Part shown: piece after piece, positions 1 through 12,032 of the stretch
Numbering within the stretch: the stretch's first letter is position 1
Layout: the number at the start of each line of letters is the position of its first letter
NCBI RefSeq assembly: GCF_035594125.1
Contig: NW_026973707.1
Coordinates: forward strand, 570,001 to 634,000
Reading direction: 5' to 3'
Source of the DNA: Scylla paramamosain
Lineage: Eukaryota > Arthropoda > Malacostraca > Decapoda > Portunidae
Length of the DNA: 64,000 nucleotides
The notes under the pieces: model-generated
What the model saw: the letters and a program-made list of their open reading frames with translations, nothing else
Database searches by the model: none
What the model was told of the DNA's origin: nothing
Translations under genes and position numbers: made by a program

Positions 1-99
1 AATTACGTAAAAAAGAAAATACGAGTAGAGGATGAAATCAGGAGTATTGAAGAGGAAAGAGAGACAGAGATAATGAAGAATGAAGGATGTAGGATAAAT

Positions 100-104
<5 letters not shown>

Positions 105-160
<56 letters not shown>
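105..160. repeat. (GA)n microsatellite
   Basis: Uninterrupted GA dinucleotide run followed by nine G. Flanking 1-440 is purine-rich, low-complexity DNA with no gene visible. Confidence 0.95.
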
Positions 161-169
<9 letters not shown>

Positions 170-440
170 ACTAGGCTAATGAGATAAAAAAAGAAGAGAT
201 GATAACTGGCAGAGATAATGTAGCAGGAAATAAAAGATAAATTAGGAGGCAAGAGAGCAGTGAGAGAGTTAATGAAAAAAATAAAAGACGTTGAAGAGAA
301 AGAAGAGAGAAGAAGAAGAAACGAAGATAACAAGAATAATGGAAAACAACACGAGGAAGAGAAAAAGTAAGGAAGAACAAACACGATAATAACACCATTT
401 TTTTCTTTACGAACGAAGAAGAAAAGAAAAAAATGAAGTT

Positions 441-443
<3 letters not shown>

Positions 444-478
<35 letters not shown>
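444..478. repeat. (GA)n microsatellite
   Basis: Short uninterrupted GA run. Confidence 0.9.
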
Positions 479-479
<1 letters not shown>

Positions 480-661
480 ACTTGCAGCCTTGGCTCTGTA
501 CCACTATTCCTTGGCACTTATTTAGACATTTACATAATCCACTTACCCCTCCCCCTTCCCTTCCCTCCGTCCCATCAACAACTGCATACTGTCCTTCCTT
601 CTCCCCTTCCTCCCCTTCCCTCCCCTCTCCCCCTACCGTGACGTGACGCGACGTAACTACA

Positions 662-662
<1 letters not shown>

Positions 663-753
<91 letters not shown>
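663..753. repeat. (CT)n microsatellite
   Basis: About 45 perfect CT units. The open frame across it on the other strand only encodes an Arg-Glu repeat and is not a gene. Confidence 0.95.
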
Positions 754-755
<2 letters not shown>

Positions 756-1520
756 GAAAGGAAGATAAAATTGTCTTTTAATAGAAGAAATTTTCTGTGC
801 ATTTTAACATTCTAATATACATATTTTTCTGTCTATTTATTTGTTTATTTATTTATTTTCACATTCTTATTCACCGTTTCATTTTACTTTTAATCATTCA
901 TTCGTACATTTATCTCCCTTTTCGTGTGCTCTTAATTTGTTCTTGGGCACACGCAGTGTTGGTCAAAAATGGAGTAAACTTCTGTACGTAAATTTTAGCT
1001 CCACTAGGTACTCGTATATTGCATGTTTCCCTCAGTGTGACGTTCTTCCATCAGATGCTGACAGTCTCTCAGCAACACCAGACAAGTGATTGTTTCTTAG
1101 CACACCTGAGTTGAGGGACAGACCTGAACGCTAAACACAGTGGAAGGGAGTGTGGTGTGGCAGAGGAGATGAAATTGAGGTGGACGGGAGTGTGGTGGAG
1201 CAGAGGCGATGAGGTGAAGGTTAAGGCAGGAACGCTAGGCACGGTGGAAGGAAGTGTGATGTATTTGGTGACTGGCAGTGACTGTATACTTCCACTTCTG
1301 TATTACATAACTGACCACCACTGTATTTCCACTTCTGTATTACTTGACGAGGCGTGACTGTACCTCCACTCTAGTTTCGTCCATCCACGCGTGTAGTTTC
1401 TGACGTCCTTTCCTCCCGCGCACTTATCGCCGCCTCGCATCTGTCGGTTACTCCTCCGTAATTACGACTCTTGTTTGTGTGTTGCATGCTGTAGAATTCA
1501 AGCGGCCTCTTGGAACCTGT
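754..1520. other. No gene recognised
   Basis: Unique-looking AT-rich then mixed sequence. Short open frames lack recognisable motifs or splice context. A locally duplicated phrase (GGAGTGTGGTG plus CAGAGG-GATGA) occurs around 1147-1215. Confidence 0.5.
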
Positions 1521-1700
1521 TTAACCCTTTCACTGCTACACGGAACAATTAGCAGCACCAAAAGCAATGCGTGAAGTCTTTATGACCATCTACAAGAAAA
1601 TTAACGATGAAAAAGAATATATTTTGCATTTTCTTCCCAGTTCAGAGAACAACTAAAGGTATTTCAGAGTGACTGGTAATTAGGGAGAGGGCTAAATATT
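1521..1700. mobile_element. MITE-B copy (TTAA-ended, decayed right end)
   Basis: Starts TTAACCCTTTCACTGC, the left terminal phrase of a TTAA-bounded family seen better at 42091-42277. The right end (GAGAGGGCTAAA) is a degraded match to the inverted terminus. No coding capacity. TTAA ends suggest mobilisation by a piggyBac-type transposase, which is inference. Confidence 0.45.
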
Positions 1701-2302
1701 CCATTGTAGCGCAGAGTTGCATAAAAGTAGAGAATTTTAAGCGCAGGATTTTACTACACACAATACGTAACATAATTGTAAAAGAACAGCTATTTAACTT
1801 AATAAAAATAATCTAATGTTAATCACAGAAATACTCCATTGTAGCTCAGAATTGTATAAAATTGAAGACTTTTCAAGCGAGGATTTTATTTGGCACTACG
1901 TATTTCACCGATTGGCAGAGAGCAGCCTTGGAGTTTAATAAAAATCATCCAATATGATCCCAACTGAAGAAGTGCAGAATGCTGGATTCGTGGGGCTGTG
2001 ACCCTTTCTTCCTTGCTTCTGTGCACGTCTTTTGGGCACATGACGTGTGTGTGTCCGTGCGTGCGTGTGTGCGTGCGTGTGCGTGGCTTGTGTAGTCACC
2101 TCTCGCTTGACAAGCCTGTATATGCGACATATATATTTGATCGTCCTTTCTCTTCCTCCTTCTTCCTTTCCTCCTCCTCCTCCTCCTCCTCCTCCTCCTT
2201 TCGTTGCTTTACTGAAGTTCTTGCTGACTGAAAAAAAAGTAGGAATAGTGGTACTTACAATGTCTTTTCAATATAAAATTTCATTAGTTTCTCATTATTA
2301 CA

Positions 2303-2303
<1 letters not shown>
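1701..2303. other. No gene recognised; (TCC)n at 2167-2198
   Basis: AT-rich unique sequence, a GT/GC-rich stretch at 2045-2092 and a short TCC run. A near-repeat phrase (ATTCCATTGTAGC-CAGA) occurs at about 1698 and 1833, suggesting an old local duplication. Confidence 0.4.
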
Positions 2304-2776
<473 letters not shown>

Positions 2777-3215
2777 TTATTAATTAATTAATTTATTAAT
2801 TAATTAATTTATTTATTTATATATATATTTTTTTTTACTATCCGTCCTGGGTGGAGGGGAGCAGTGGGTGGGGGAGGAGCCTTCGTCTGTGTTATCCTAT
2901 TTTACTGCATGTTAGATAGTCAGATAGTCAAACATGTCTGCTTCCGTTTGTCCTCGTGTGTTTCTCTTCCTCCTCCTCCTCCACACTCCCATCATCTATA
3001 TTAAGACATAATATATAGTAACAGAAATAATAATGCGTAGGTACTCGTGCCAACATACTGTCACGAATTCTACGTAGTGGTGTCTGTTATTAATGTGTAA
3101 CGGTCCCTGATGATGGCGGCGATACCCGAGATACCGGTGCCTTTGATAACGTGAGGCGTTTGTGTGTTTACAGGCTGGGGTGTGTGCGCGCGTGTTAGTG
3201 AATGGGCTCATAGGT

Positions 3216-3403
3216 CTGTAATTTTGAAACGCTCTGCTCTCACTTCGACTATTTTCAAAGGTGTTTATCCAGATGCTTATGTAGAAATCTTGTTAATCTG
3301 TCACTAGAGCCGCAATAATACCGTCACTGAATGCACGTCTTTTCAACTCAAGCCTTATGAAAGCAGTGGAGGTGCGGCGCAGATGTGTTTCAGAATACGG
3401 TCT
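3216..3403 (+). mobile_element. MITE-A copy 1
   Basis: Begins TTTTGAAACGCTCTGCTC and ends GTGTTTCAGAATACGG. MITE-A is a ~200-bp non-coding family with ~17-bp inverted ends (CCGTATTCTGAAAC...) inside longer, imperfect ~50-base inverted arms that include CTATTTTCAAAGG / CCTTTTGAAAGTAG. Confidence 0.75.
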
Positions 3404-3846
3404 TACAGCCTCAAAACGCCTCGATCAGCATATCTCTACTCGTCATGATAGGCTGCAGTGGAAGTTACCCAGGCTTGTACGTCAGTGTTTTCATGGTTCT
3501 AGGGAAAGTTCAACAAGGGCTTTGCATCATCGGTGAGAAAAAGTGCCCATGAAAAACCCGGAAAATCATCTTGGTGGCCTTTGCAATTTGTCGTGATGAG
3601 AACACAAAGCGTGGCAGAACACGGCCAGTGTGACGCACGGCGGGGGTGGCTGACACGAGGAGGACCGACTTGCATGGACTGAATGTGTCTGAGAAAGATG
3701 GTTATGAGGTCAGATTGAGTAGTATGTTTTAGTCACGGTCAGGGGTCCTTATACCGCACTCTCTTCCACGGTGTCAAGAGGTCTCCATCAGCCCCCACCC
3801 CAGCCCGTGACCTGCTAAGAGCCTATCTGAGCAGAAAATTTAGGTA

Positions 3847-4072
3847 TGTATTCTGAAACACTTCTGCGCCGCACCTCCACTACTTTCAAAAGGCTTTATT
3901 TGAAGTTACACTATTTTTTTTTTTAAGGGTGTCTTTATGGTTCTAGTGATAAATAAACAAGATTTCTACATTACTGACATGAGAAACACTCTTGAGAACC
4001 TGGCTAGTTATTGCTGTGGCCTTTGAAAATAGTCGTGATGAGAGAGCAGAGTGTTTCCTGAAGACGGGGCCT
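3847..4072 (-). mobile_element. MITE-A copy 2 (opposite orientation)
   Basis: Same internal order reversed: GTATTCTGAAACACTTCTGC, the CACCTCCACTACTTTCAAAAG block, a GGTTCTAGTG...AACAAGATTTCTACATTA core, then CTTTGAAAATAGTCG and a degraded end. Confidence 0.75.
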
Positions 4073-4223
4073 TAAAGGATTAAAGGAAAACGCAGAGCAC
4101 ATTAGGAGTTACTCGACTTTAAGCTATTGTGTATACTTGTACGTTGGGGCTGGCTGAAGGTGTGTCAGGGCTAAGCATTTTACTTCTTTATTATCATGAC
4201 ACCCTACGTCGCACATCTATTAT

Positions 4224-5091
<868 letters not shown>

Positions 5092-5791
5092 GTCAGAAGT
5101 GCGTATTAACATTTAACGTGTGTATGTGTGTATCTTGATAAGAGCAGATGAAGACAGCCCCGTACATGACAGTAATTCTTAGCTACAGGAAAACGGCGTG
5201 GGAAGAAAAGAAAAAAAAAATCCTTCATTGTTGTTGGCGTTCTGTGGCAACAACCAAGACTCCACCGCCATGTCGTGCTGCTGCTTACAAGTTCACCAGA
5301 TTACTTCCTTCCTCCTTGTCACTCTTACTTTCCTTATATTTTGCTTCTTCCCTGCCACTTACTTCCATCAGCTGGCTACCATCACCGCCATCCTGCCTCC
5401 CGCCTTCTGTCGCGCCTCAGCTTCACCACGCCTCCCGCGCCAGTTGACCCTCATTTGTCTGCATGAACCAAGTGGTGCCTGCAGGTGGGCGAGGGTTGGG
5501 TGGGGGGGACTAGGGACGTCTTACTCTCCCCTCCCCCTCCGCCTTCATAGATTATGGAAGGCGTTTTTTTTTTTTTTTTTTTTTTTTTTAAGAGTTTTCG
5601 TTGCGGTTGTTATCTGAGGCCTGGAACACGACGCGACGCTCTGATTGACCGATTGCCCTTGTTTTTGCCGGGAAATCTGACGCAGCTGGGGTGCTGAGCG
5701 GATGTCACACAGCTGAGTTTAGTCCACACTTGCTCGCCTTGTTTCCGGTGGCTCGGCCTTGAGCACGGACTCTAAACCATGGTACAATTTG

Positions 5792-5997
5792 GCCGGTATT
5801 CTATAAAATAACGCTTTGCTTTCTCACCACATGATTAGCTGGGTCCTCAAGAGTGTTTTTTTTTTCCTGTTTATAGCGTAAAAATCCGTTAGTATCTCAC
5901 TAAAACTATAAAAACACTCTTAAAAATCCGTGTCACTTCAATTAGAGCCTTTTGAATGTCGTTGAGGTGCGGCACAAAAGGGTTTCTGAATACGGTC
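5792..5997 (+). mobile_element. MITE-A copy 3
   Basis: Left end GGTATTCTATAAAATAACGC is slightly degraded. The core (GATTAGCTGGGTCCTCAAGAG) and right end (GGTTTCTGAATACGGTC) match the family. Confidence 0.7.
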
Positions 5998-6281
5998 TAT
6001 TCGCGTGGTGGTGCTGGTGTCACGTGACAGACAGGACAGCGGGGCTTTCTTCCGCACTGAACAATGGAACAACAGCCATCAGAATTATACCAAATTTTAT
6101 TGTAACATGCTCTCATTCATCGTAATTTTACCTACAATTGCGTTTCGCCTGGCGTAACAGTGGCGTGGGGACTGCAGCACAGGACACAGGAATGGCTCTG
6201 TGCGGTCCTTAAAGTGACCACAAGTCAACACCTCACTCACGGCGGCGATGTCATGTCAATAATTGTGATTTTAGTGCATAA

Positions 6282-6483
6282 GACCACATATTGAAACAGT
6301 TCTGCGCTGCACCTCCACTACTTTCAAAAGACTCTAGTTGAAGTTACACGGGTTTTTAAGGATACTGGCTATGGTTTTAGTGACAGATTAACAAGATTTC
6401 CACATTATTAACAGGAGAAAGAATTTTTTGTAACCTTTGAAAATAGTCGTGGTGAAAGAGCAGAGCGTTTCTGAACACGGGCC
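6282..6483 (-). mobile_element. MITE-A copy 4 (opposite orientation)
   Basis: Contains TTGAAACAGTTCTGCGCTGC, CACCTCCACTACTTTCAAAAG and ends GAGCGTTTCTGAACACGG. It forms an inverted pair with copy 3, 285 bp away. Confidence 0.75.
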
Positions 6484-7077
6484 ACAGATCTCGCCAGCAC
6501 GTAATTATTGCCCTAGAGATAAATGTAGCTTCAGTAAGTAACTGTCACTGAATCTGGACGCGTCATGTGGTTAGTAAGACCATCGTCATCATCCAAATAA
6601 CACATAATTATAGCAGGATCTAATCTATCACCCGTAATTTCGTTTCTGCTGAGAAACGTACAGTGTGCCTGGATGAGTGTGCCGCCCCTGCCACCGTCGT
6701 CACCGCCCGCCACACAAGTCTGCGGGAGTGAGTGGACGCGGTTCGATCTGTCTGGGCAGCGAGCGCAGTACAGCCTATACATACAAACGAGAGACGTAAA
6801 CCTTTCCGCTAACATTCTTCCCTCATTCTTTTCTTATCGTTTAGTGTTCATTATTTACTTATTTATTCATCCACTCATTCATTCATTCATTCAATCATAC
6901 ATTCATTTATTATTTTTACATTTTACGTCTTGTCATGATTCAGTCTGTTATTATAGTTCTTCGTGACGCTAACTTTGTTATTGATGGCGTTGCCTTTCCT
7001 CTGACGCATTCTTATATCAAACACGCACGGCAATAAGCAAAACATACAATGCTGCCTAGTACATATCCTTATAATGG
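6484..7077. other. No gene recognised
   Basis: Mixed-composition unique DNA with a short ATTC-rich run near 6870-6910. The overlapping open frames lack splice signals or recognisable protein motifs. Confidence 0.45.
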
Positions 7078-7294
7078 TCCGTATTCTGAAACGCTTTGCT
7101 TTCTCACCACGACTATTTTTCAAAGGCCACAGAGATGATTAACCGGATTCTCAAGACTCCTGTCAGTAATGTAGAAATCTTATTCATCTGTCAATAGAAC
7201 CGTAAAAACACCATTAAAAAATCGTGGATCTTCAACAACCAGAGTCTTTTGAAAGTAGTGGAGGTGCGGCGCAGGAGTGTTTCAGAATATAGTC
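7078..7294 (+). mobile_element. MITE-A copy 5
   Basis: One of the best copies: TCCGTATTCTGAAACGCTTT at the left and GTGTTTCAGAATATAGTCC at the right, with the full internal order. Confidence 0.85.
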
Positions 7295-7319
7295 CCGTCT
7301 TGAAATAGATTTAGAAAAG

Positions 7320-7512
7320 AGGTAAGAAAAATGGTTCTCAAATAGAGTGGTAGATGAACTGAATGGACCCAATTGAGTCATTAGGGAGCTTTAAAAGATT
7401 AGATGAATTTATGGAGAGGTGGAAATAAGTAGGTTTTTTTTTTTTTTCTTACAAGGACTGCCACGTGTATAGGCCTGATGGCATCTTGCAACTTCCTTTG
7501 TTTTCTTTTGTT
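7320..7512 (+). mobile_element. CR1-like LINE 3' end fragment
   Basis: Shares phrases with the LINE tail at 48690-48900 read on its own strand: a TGGTTCTCA-AGTGGTAGATGA segment, then GACTGCCACGTGTA, a CTTGCAACTTCC segment and a TTTTGTTCTC end. Only the last part of the coding region and 3' UTR remain. Confidence 0.65.
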
Positions 7513-7569
7513 CTCAATGTGCCGTCTTCTCTCTAGGTCCAATCTCACCAACTAACTCTGCGACGCTGC

Positions 7570-7783
7570 CTCGTATTCAGAAACGCTTTTGCTTTCTCAC
7601 CACGACTATTTTCAAAGGCCACAGAGATGTTTAGCCGGATTCTCAAGGCTGTTTTTCCTGTTGATAGTGTAGAAATATTGTTAATCTAGAGCCCTAGAAA
7701 CACCCTTGGAAACCCGTATAGCTTCAACTAGAGACCTTTAAAACTAGTCAGGATGCGGACTGAAATGTTTCAAAATATGGACC
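7570..7783 (+). mobile_element. MITE-A copy 6
   Basis: CGTATTCAGAAACGCTTTTG at the left and a degraded AATGTTTCAAAATATGG at the right. It ends about 28 bp before the first identified exon of the SLC7-like gene. Confidence 0.75.
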
Positions 7784-7862
7784 ATAACTTATTCTGCGTC
7801 TTTTCCCCAGGTCCATTCTCACCACCACCACCATCTCCACCGACACCACCGACACCACCAGC

Positions 7863-8039
7863 ATGCCGGCCAAGCGCGTGCCCACCAGCGACACCACGGA
7901 GGCCCTCACGGCGGAGCTGGAGCCCATGACTCCCAAGGAGGAGAGGCCACCTGGGGAGGTGGGCGAGGATGAAACGCAAAAGACACAACTCAAGAAGGAA
8001 CTCGGCTTGCTGGAGGACGTGGCCATCATCCTTGGCATC

Positions 8040-8046
<7 letters not shown>
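7863..8046 (+). CDS. SLC7-like exon 1: N-terminus and start of TM1
   Basis: ATG at 7863 opens a Pro/Glu/Thr-rich cytoplasmic tail followed by LKKELGLLEDVAIILGII, the classical start of SLC7 light chains. A TTTTCCCCAG acceptor at 7801-7810 implies a 5' UTR part from 7811. The donor lies inside a (GT)n run. Only a cut after 8046 gives the phase needed by exon 2, and it yields V-C-I-F where the family has V-G-S-G-I-F. Confidence 0.75.

Positions 8047-8084
<38 letters not shown>
8043..8084. repeat. (GT)n microsatellite overlapping exon 1 donor
   Basis: Perfect GT run that begins exactly at the last Ile codon of exon 1 and supplies every possible donor GT. Confidence 0.9.
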
Positions 8085-8086
<2 letters not shown>

Positions 8087-8173
8087 CAAATTGTTTTTGC
8101 TTTTTCTTATTTTTGCAATCCTTTATATTAATATTGTTTTATTTTTATTCTTGTGCATATTTTTCTTTTGGCT

Positions 8174-8199
8174 TGTTATTATTATTATTATTATTATTA

Positions 8200-8267
<68 letters not shown>

Positions 8268-8391
8268 ATTGTTGTTGTTTTTCACACGAATCTGTATGGT
8301 ACAGTAGTCTATGTATGTGTATATTCTGGAAAGCTAAATATTATCAGATTTTCTTCTCTTTTTTCTTTTGATTTCTCTTGATGATGTAACA

Positions 8392-8476
<85 letters not shown>

Positions 8477-8495
8477 TAATAATAATAATAATAAT
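8174..8495. repeat. Intron 1 (TTA)n-(TTG)n and (AAT)n runs
   Basis: TTA/TTG runs at 8174-8280 and an AAT run at 8395-8495 are mutually complementary over the TTA/TAA part and could pair in the intron RNA. Confidence 0.85.
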
Positions 8496-8654
8496 GAAAA
8501 TAGTAATAAAATTTTATAATAAACATCTTGAGAGACAAAAATATACAAGGGAAAAGCATGATGATATAATGTAATGCTGTAATGTAAAAAAAATTGTAAA
8601 CACCAGTACCAATACTAATTATCAGAAAATACAAAAGTAATACTAACTGTAGCA

Positions 8655-8656
<2 letters not shown>

Positions 8657-8692
<36 letters not shown>

Positions 8693-8726
8693 ATAGCAGA
8701 TGTGAAAATGTTAACACTAATTATCA

Positions 8727-8812
<86 letters not shown>
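8657..8812. repeat. (GT)n and (CT)n in intron 1
   Basis: (GT)n at 8657-8690 and (CT)n at 8731-8812. The CT run directly precedes the CTGCAG acceptor of exon 2 and so forms its polypyrimidine tract. Confidence 0.95.
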
Positions 8813-8815
<3 letters not shown>

Positions 8816-8816
8816 G

Positions 8817-9039
8817 GCATCTTCATCTCGCCCAAGGGAGTGCTGAGGGAGACAGGCAGCGTGGGCATGTCGCTGGTGGTGTGGGTGATGTGTGGCCTCA
8901 TGTCGCTGGTGGGCGCGCTATGCTATGCAGAGCTGGGCACATCCATACCAAAATCAGGCGGAGACTATGCGTACATTAATGCTGGCTTTGGCTCCCTCCC
9001 TGCCTTCCTTTTCCTCTGGGCTGCCAACCTCATCTTTGT
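8817..9039 (+). CDS. SLC7-like exon 2: TM1b-TM3
   Basis: Acceptor CTGCAG at 8811-8816, donor GTAAGT at 9040. Encodes [16 protein letters not shown], a hydrophobic TM2, [18 protein letters not shown] and [10 protein letters not shown], all hallmark segments of the SLC7 light chains. Starts in phase 1 and ends in phase 2. No lesion within the exon. Confidence 0.9.
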
Positions 9040-9465
9040 GTAAGTTAAGTTTGTTGTGCAAGTGTTCAAGTGGTGGCCATCATGTCTTTATAAGTGCATA
9101 AGGGTTTTGCCATCTTACTAATATCTTACTTGATCTTAATACTTAGTGCTGTGATAACTTTACACTGAAAACTGTAACTTAATGCTCATGTAGAACATTT
9201 CACATTCCTTAGTTCACTGTTATATTATCAAAGCTTTGGCCTTCTCTCTGTAATGTGTTGTTATACTGGTACAGTGCCTGTGTCCCTCTTACTTGATCTT
9301 AGTACTTATTAATGCCATGATAACTATGCACACTGTATAACCTTAATGTTCACCTCCCATTCAAGCATCCAAAACTGTACATATTCCTTAGTTCACTGGC
9401 ATATTGCTAATGCTTTGATCTTCTTCAGTAGTGTGTGCTATACTGATGCCTCTGTCCTTCTCCAG

Positions 9466-9581
9466 GCCCACCACCAATGCCATCATGGCGCTGGCCTTTG
9501 CCAAGTATGTGATTCAACCGTTCTTCCCCAACTGTGACCTGCCAGACGATGCTGTGCGGCTCATTGCAGCACTGTCCATAT
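9466..9581 (+). CDS. SLC7-like exon 3: TM3-TM4 with heavy-chain Cys
   Basis: Acceptor TTCTCCAG, donor GTGAGT at 9582. Encodes PTTNAIMALAFAKYV and QPFFPNCDLPDDAVRLIAAL. The Cys in FPNC aligns with the residue that forms the disulfide with the SLC3 heavy chain in known family members. Confidence 0.9.
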
Positions 9582-9603
9582 GTGAGTGATGCTTTGGTCC
9601 TGG

Positions 9604-9607
<4 letters not shown>

Positions 9608-9645
<38 letters not shown>
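9608..9645. repeat. (CA)n microsatellite
   Basis: Perfect CA run at the start of intron 3. Confidence 0.9.
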
Positions 9646-9646
<1 letters not shown>

Positions 9647-10016
9647 GGAGTACAAAGAGTAGTCACTATGATGGTTCCGGAGTTGAGTAAGTTGACCTTT
9701 GAAGAGAGATTAAGAATGCTGGAAATTCCTATCCTTGAAAATAGGAGACAGAGAGGGGATTTAATAAACATCTATAGAATGATAAATGGTATGAAAAATA
9801 TGAACAAAGAATGTTTTATAACTTTAGACACACAGAGTACAAGGGGACACAGTAAGAAATTGAAGAAGTAAGAAGTTGAAGAACTGTTGAAGAGACATCA
9901 AAAAGTATAGTTTTCCTCACAGAAGTATGAACAAATGGAATGAACTCAGTGAAGATGTTGTCAATGCAATAATTGTGTAGGAGTACATAGATACACCATT
10001 AGAAGTTCGAAGTAGG
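9646..10016 (+). mobile_element. LINE reverse-transcriptase C-terminal fragment in intron 3
   Basis: Frame from 9668 reads MVPELSKLTFEERLRMLEIP, then ENRRQRGDLINIYRMINGM, a pattern typical of the region after the RT domain in CR1/jockey-like LINEs. It is truncated at both ends and broken by stops. It continues at 10545-10660 after an intervening ~530 bp. Confidence 0.75.
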
Positions 10017-10544
10017 TTCCAGTAATGCGGTTTGCACCTCGTTGGGTACTGCCACGGTCTCGGTCATTCGGCTGACTGGACGCCTACCGAAAACACCACA
10101 CACTCACGCCTGCAGTGGTTTTCCTTTATTGTGATTTAAGCACCACCTGGAGTTTGGGTAAGCACTTTGTATTATGATGGTATTGTGATTATGATATATT
10201 TATTTAATATTAACTTTGATGAACATGTAAGTGTATGTGATTACAGTTAAAAGTATTTGGGTGATCTTGTTAAGTACTTATTGTGAATGTACCTTGTTGG
10301 TGATATTTGATAGAAACATGATTTTCTATGGAGTTGGATTAGTATAACATTTCCAGACCATGTTTATATTATAACTTGTGATGTGTCCACTAAATTCGTG
10401 TAGGATTTCGTATTCACTTAATTGGTTGTTGGCAGGCCTCTGTTGTATACTTGCTGTGACCGTGTCTGGGGAATCTAACTGCGCCTGTGAACAGCGCCCG
10501 CAAATAAACTCACGGCACCTGTCTGGAAGTTTCTGTACCAATCC
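10017..10544. other. Insertion splitting a LINE fragment
   Basis: Sequence lying between two parts of one LINE 3' end. No coding motif recognised. It may be another mobile element (AT-rich centre, GC-richer ends) but its ends were not defined. Confidence 0.35.
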
Positions 10545-10649
10545 CCGCTCTACAACTGTCCACGCTTTTAAGACCAAACTGGATATATACAGAGATAGGA
10601 TACTATGAGATTACTCCCCTCCCATAAACCACAACTAGGTAAACTAGGT

Positions 10650-10693
<44 letters not shown>
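10545..10693 (+). mobile_element. LINE 3' terminus with CTAGGTAAA tail, then (CA)n
   Basis: Encodes HAFKTKLDIYRDRIL and a stop, followed by CCATAAACCACAACTAGGTA with CTAGGTAAA repeated twice and a CA run (10650-10693). The short tandem 3' tail fits CR1/L2-type LINEs. Confidence 0.65.
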
Positions 10694-10695
<2 letters not shown>

Positions 10696-11012
10696 TGTTT
10701 TATTTATTTATTATTTTTTTTTTTTTTCATTCTTATAATTCCAGCATCTTTTCATCTTTAGATATATAGATATTTTTTTTACTGCACCAAGAAAAATGTA
10801 TACAGTATATACACATTATAGGTTGTGGTCCATCAAAAAACACATTAAAAAGGTTTTGACCAGTTCTTATGCTTTTATAAGTATTACATCATACAGAGTT
10901 TCTTTTGACAGATTTACTATATTATGTATATTATGGTTCTCTGTAATAATGAAAGTCATTGTTTATTATTTCTGTTTAGAGTTGTGTAGTTTTTTAATAT
11001 TTGACTGTCACT

Positions 11013-11138
11013 GTGTCCTGACAGCACTGAATTGCTGGAATGTACGAGTCACCACCAAGCTGTAGGATTTCTTCATGGTGACCAAGATTGGTGCATTGCT
11101 CATTGTCATCATTGCTGGCATCGTCCACCTTTGCATGG
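11013..11138 (+). CDS. SLC7-like exon 4: TM4-TM5, premature TAG
   Basis: By phase and homology the exon should begin at 11013 (codons CVLTALNCWNVRVTTKL), but the two bases before it are CT, not AG. The nearest AG (11023-11024) would remove about four codons. TAG at 11063-11065 stands where the family has Gln (KLQD), followed by DFFMVTKIGALLIVIIAG in frame. Donor GTGAGT at 11139. Confidence 0.8.
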
Positions 11139-11674
11139 GTGAGTGTTTGAACAAGTGAGCCAGTGAGTGAGTGAGTGAATGTGTCTAGCAGCGTTGCCCT
11201 TCACTGCAATGCCATCAGCCAGTCAGTCAGTCAGGTGTCAGTCTACATTATATTAATTTTGGGGAGTCTTGTATCCCATAGCTATTAAGTATATTTAAAA
11301 GACTGATGTTTACTTTATTTTTTGTAGGGATAGAACAAAATCATGTGTGTCTGAGACCTCACATAGCAAGTTTGATTGATCCTGTTGTGAAATCTTGTTA
11401 ATTGTAGTAGCACACCAATCTAATCATTCTTTAGTGCCTTCAGTTATATGTGTTCATGTTTCCTATGGCTTTCTATTTTAACCCTTGTTTAAGTCTTGTT
11501 AGTAAGCCATTTTTATGCATAGAACTTTGCTTTATTGTGCTTTTGTTGATTCTTTACAGTCAAGATGTGAAAAATCCAAGTTCCAGAACACATTAAAAAT
11601 TCTTAATAGTCTTTCTGAAGTACACAAAAAAAAAAAAAATCTACATCATAATAATCTTCACCTCCACTTTTCAG

Positions 11675-11819
11675 GCAACACTGGGAACTTCCACAACTCC
11701 TTCCAGGGCACCAGCACTGAGCCAGGCGAGATAGCTGTCTCCTTCTACTCAGGCATATTTTCCTATGCTGGATGGAACTACCTCAACTTCATGACGGAGG
11801 AGCTGAAGAACCCATTTGT
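11675..11819 (+). CDS. SLC7-like exon 5: TM6 region
   Basis: Acceptor CTTTTCAG, donor GTGAGT at 11820. Encodes GNFHNSFQGTSTEPGEIAVS and FYSGIFSYAGWNYLNFMTEE. The FSYAGW segment is the unwound substrate-binding part of TM6 in the APC superfamily. Intact. Confidence 0.9.
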
Positions 11820-11944
11820 GTGAGTACCGTCTCTCCCTCACTTGGCACCACACTGCCACTCACACCAGCTGGTTTGTAGGCCTTGGCTCAAGCTTTACTG
11901 TGACAAGACACAAACACAAGGCAAAGCAGGACTGACTGTGAGGT

Positions 11945-12032
11945 GCTTCCCTTATGGTCCAAGCAGTAAAAACTTGTCCTTTTGGGTTGTCAGATTTGGG
12001 TTCAAGCTCTAGTCAGGTTTACCTCGCTCATT
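11945..12032 (+). mobile_element. Degraded tRNA-derived SINE head in intron 5
   Basis: TATGGTCCAAGCAGTAAAAA resembles a pol III A box and, ~35 bases on, TTTGGGTTCAAGCTC a B box. No tail or target duplication defined. Confidence 0.35.

Noticed and set aside
8344..8901. 185-codon minus-strand frame in intron 1
   Set aside because: Translation of GA, GT, TTA and AAT repeats, antisense to a real exon.
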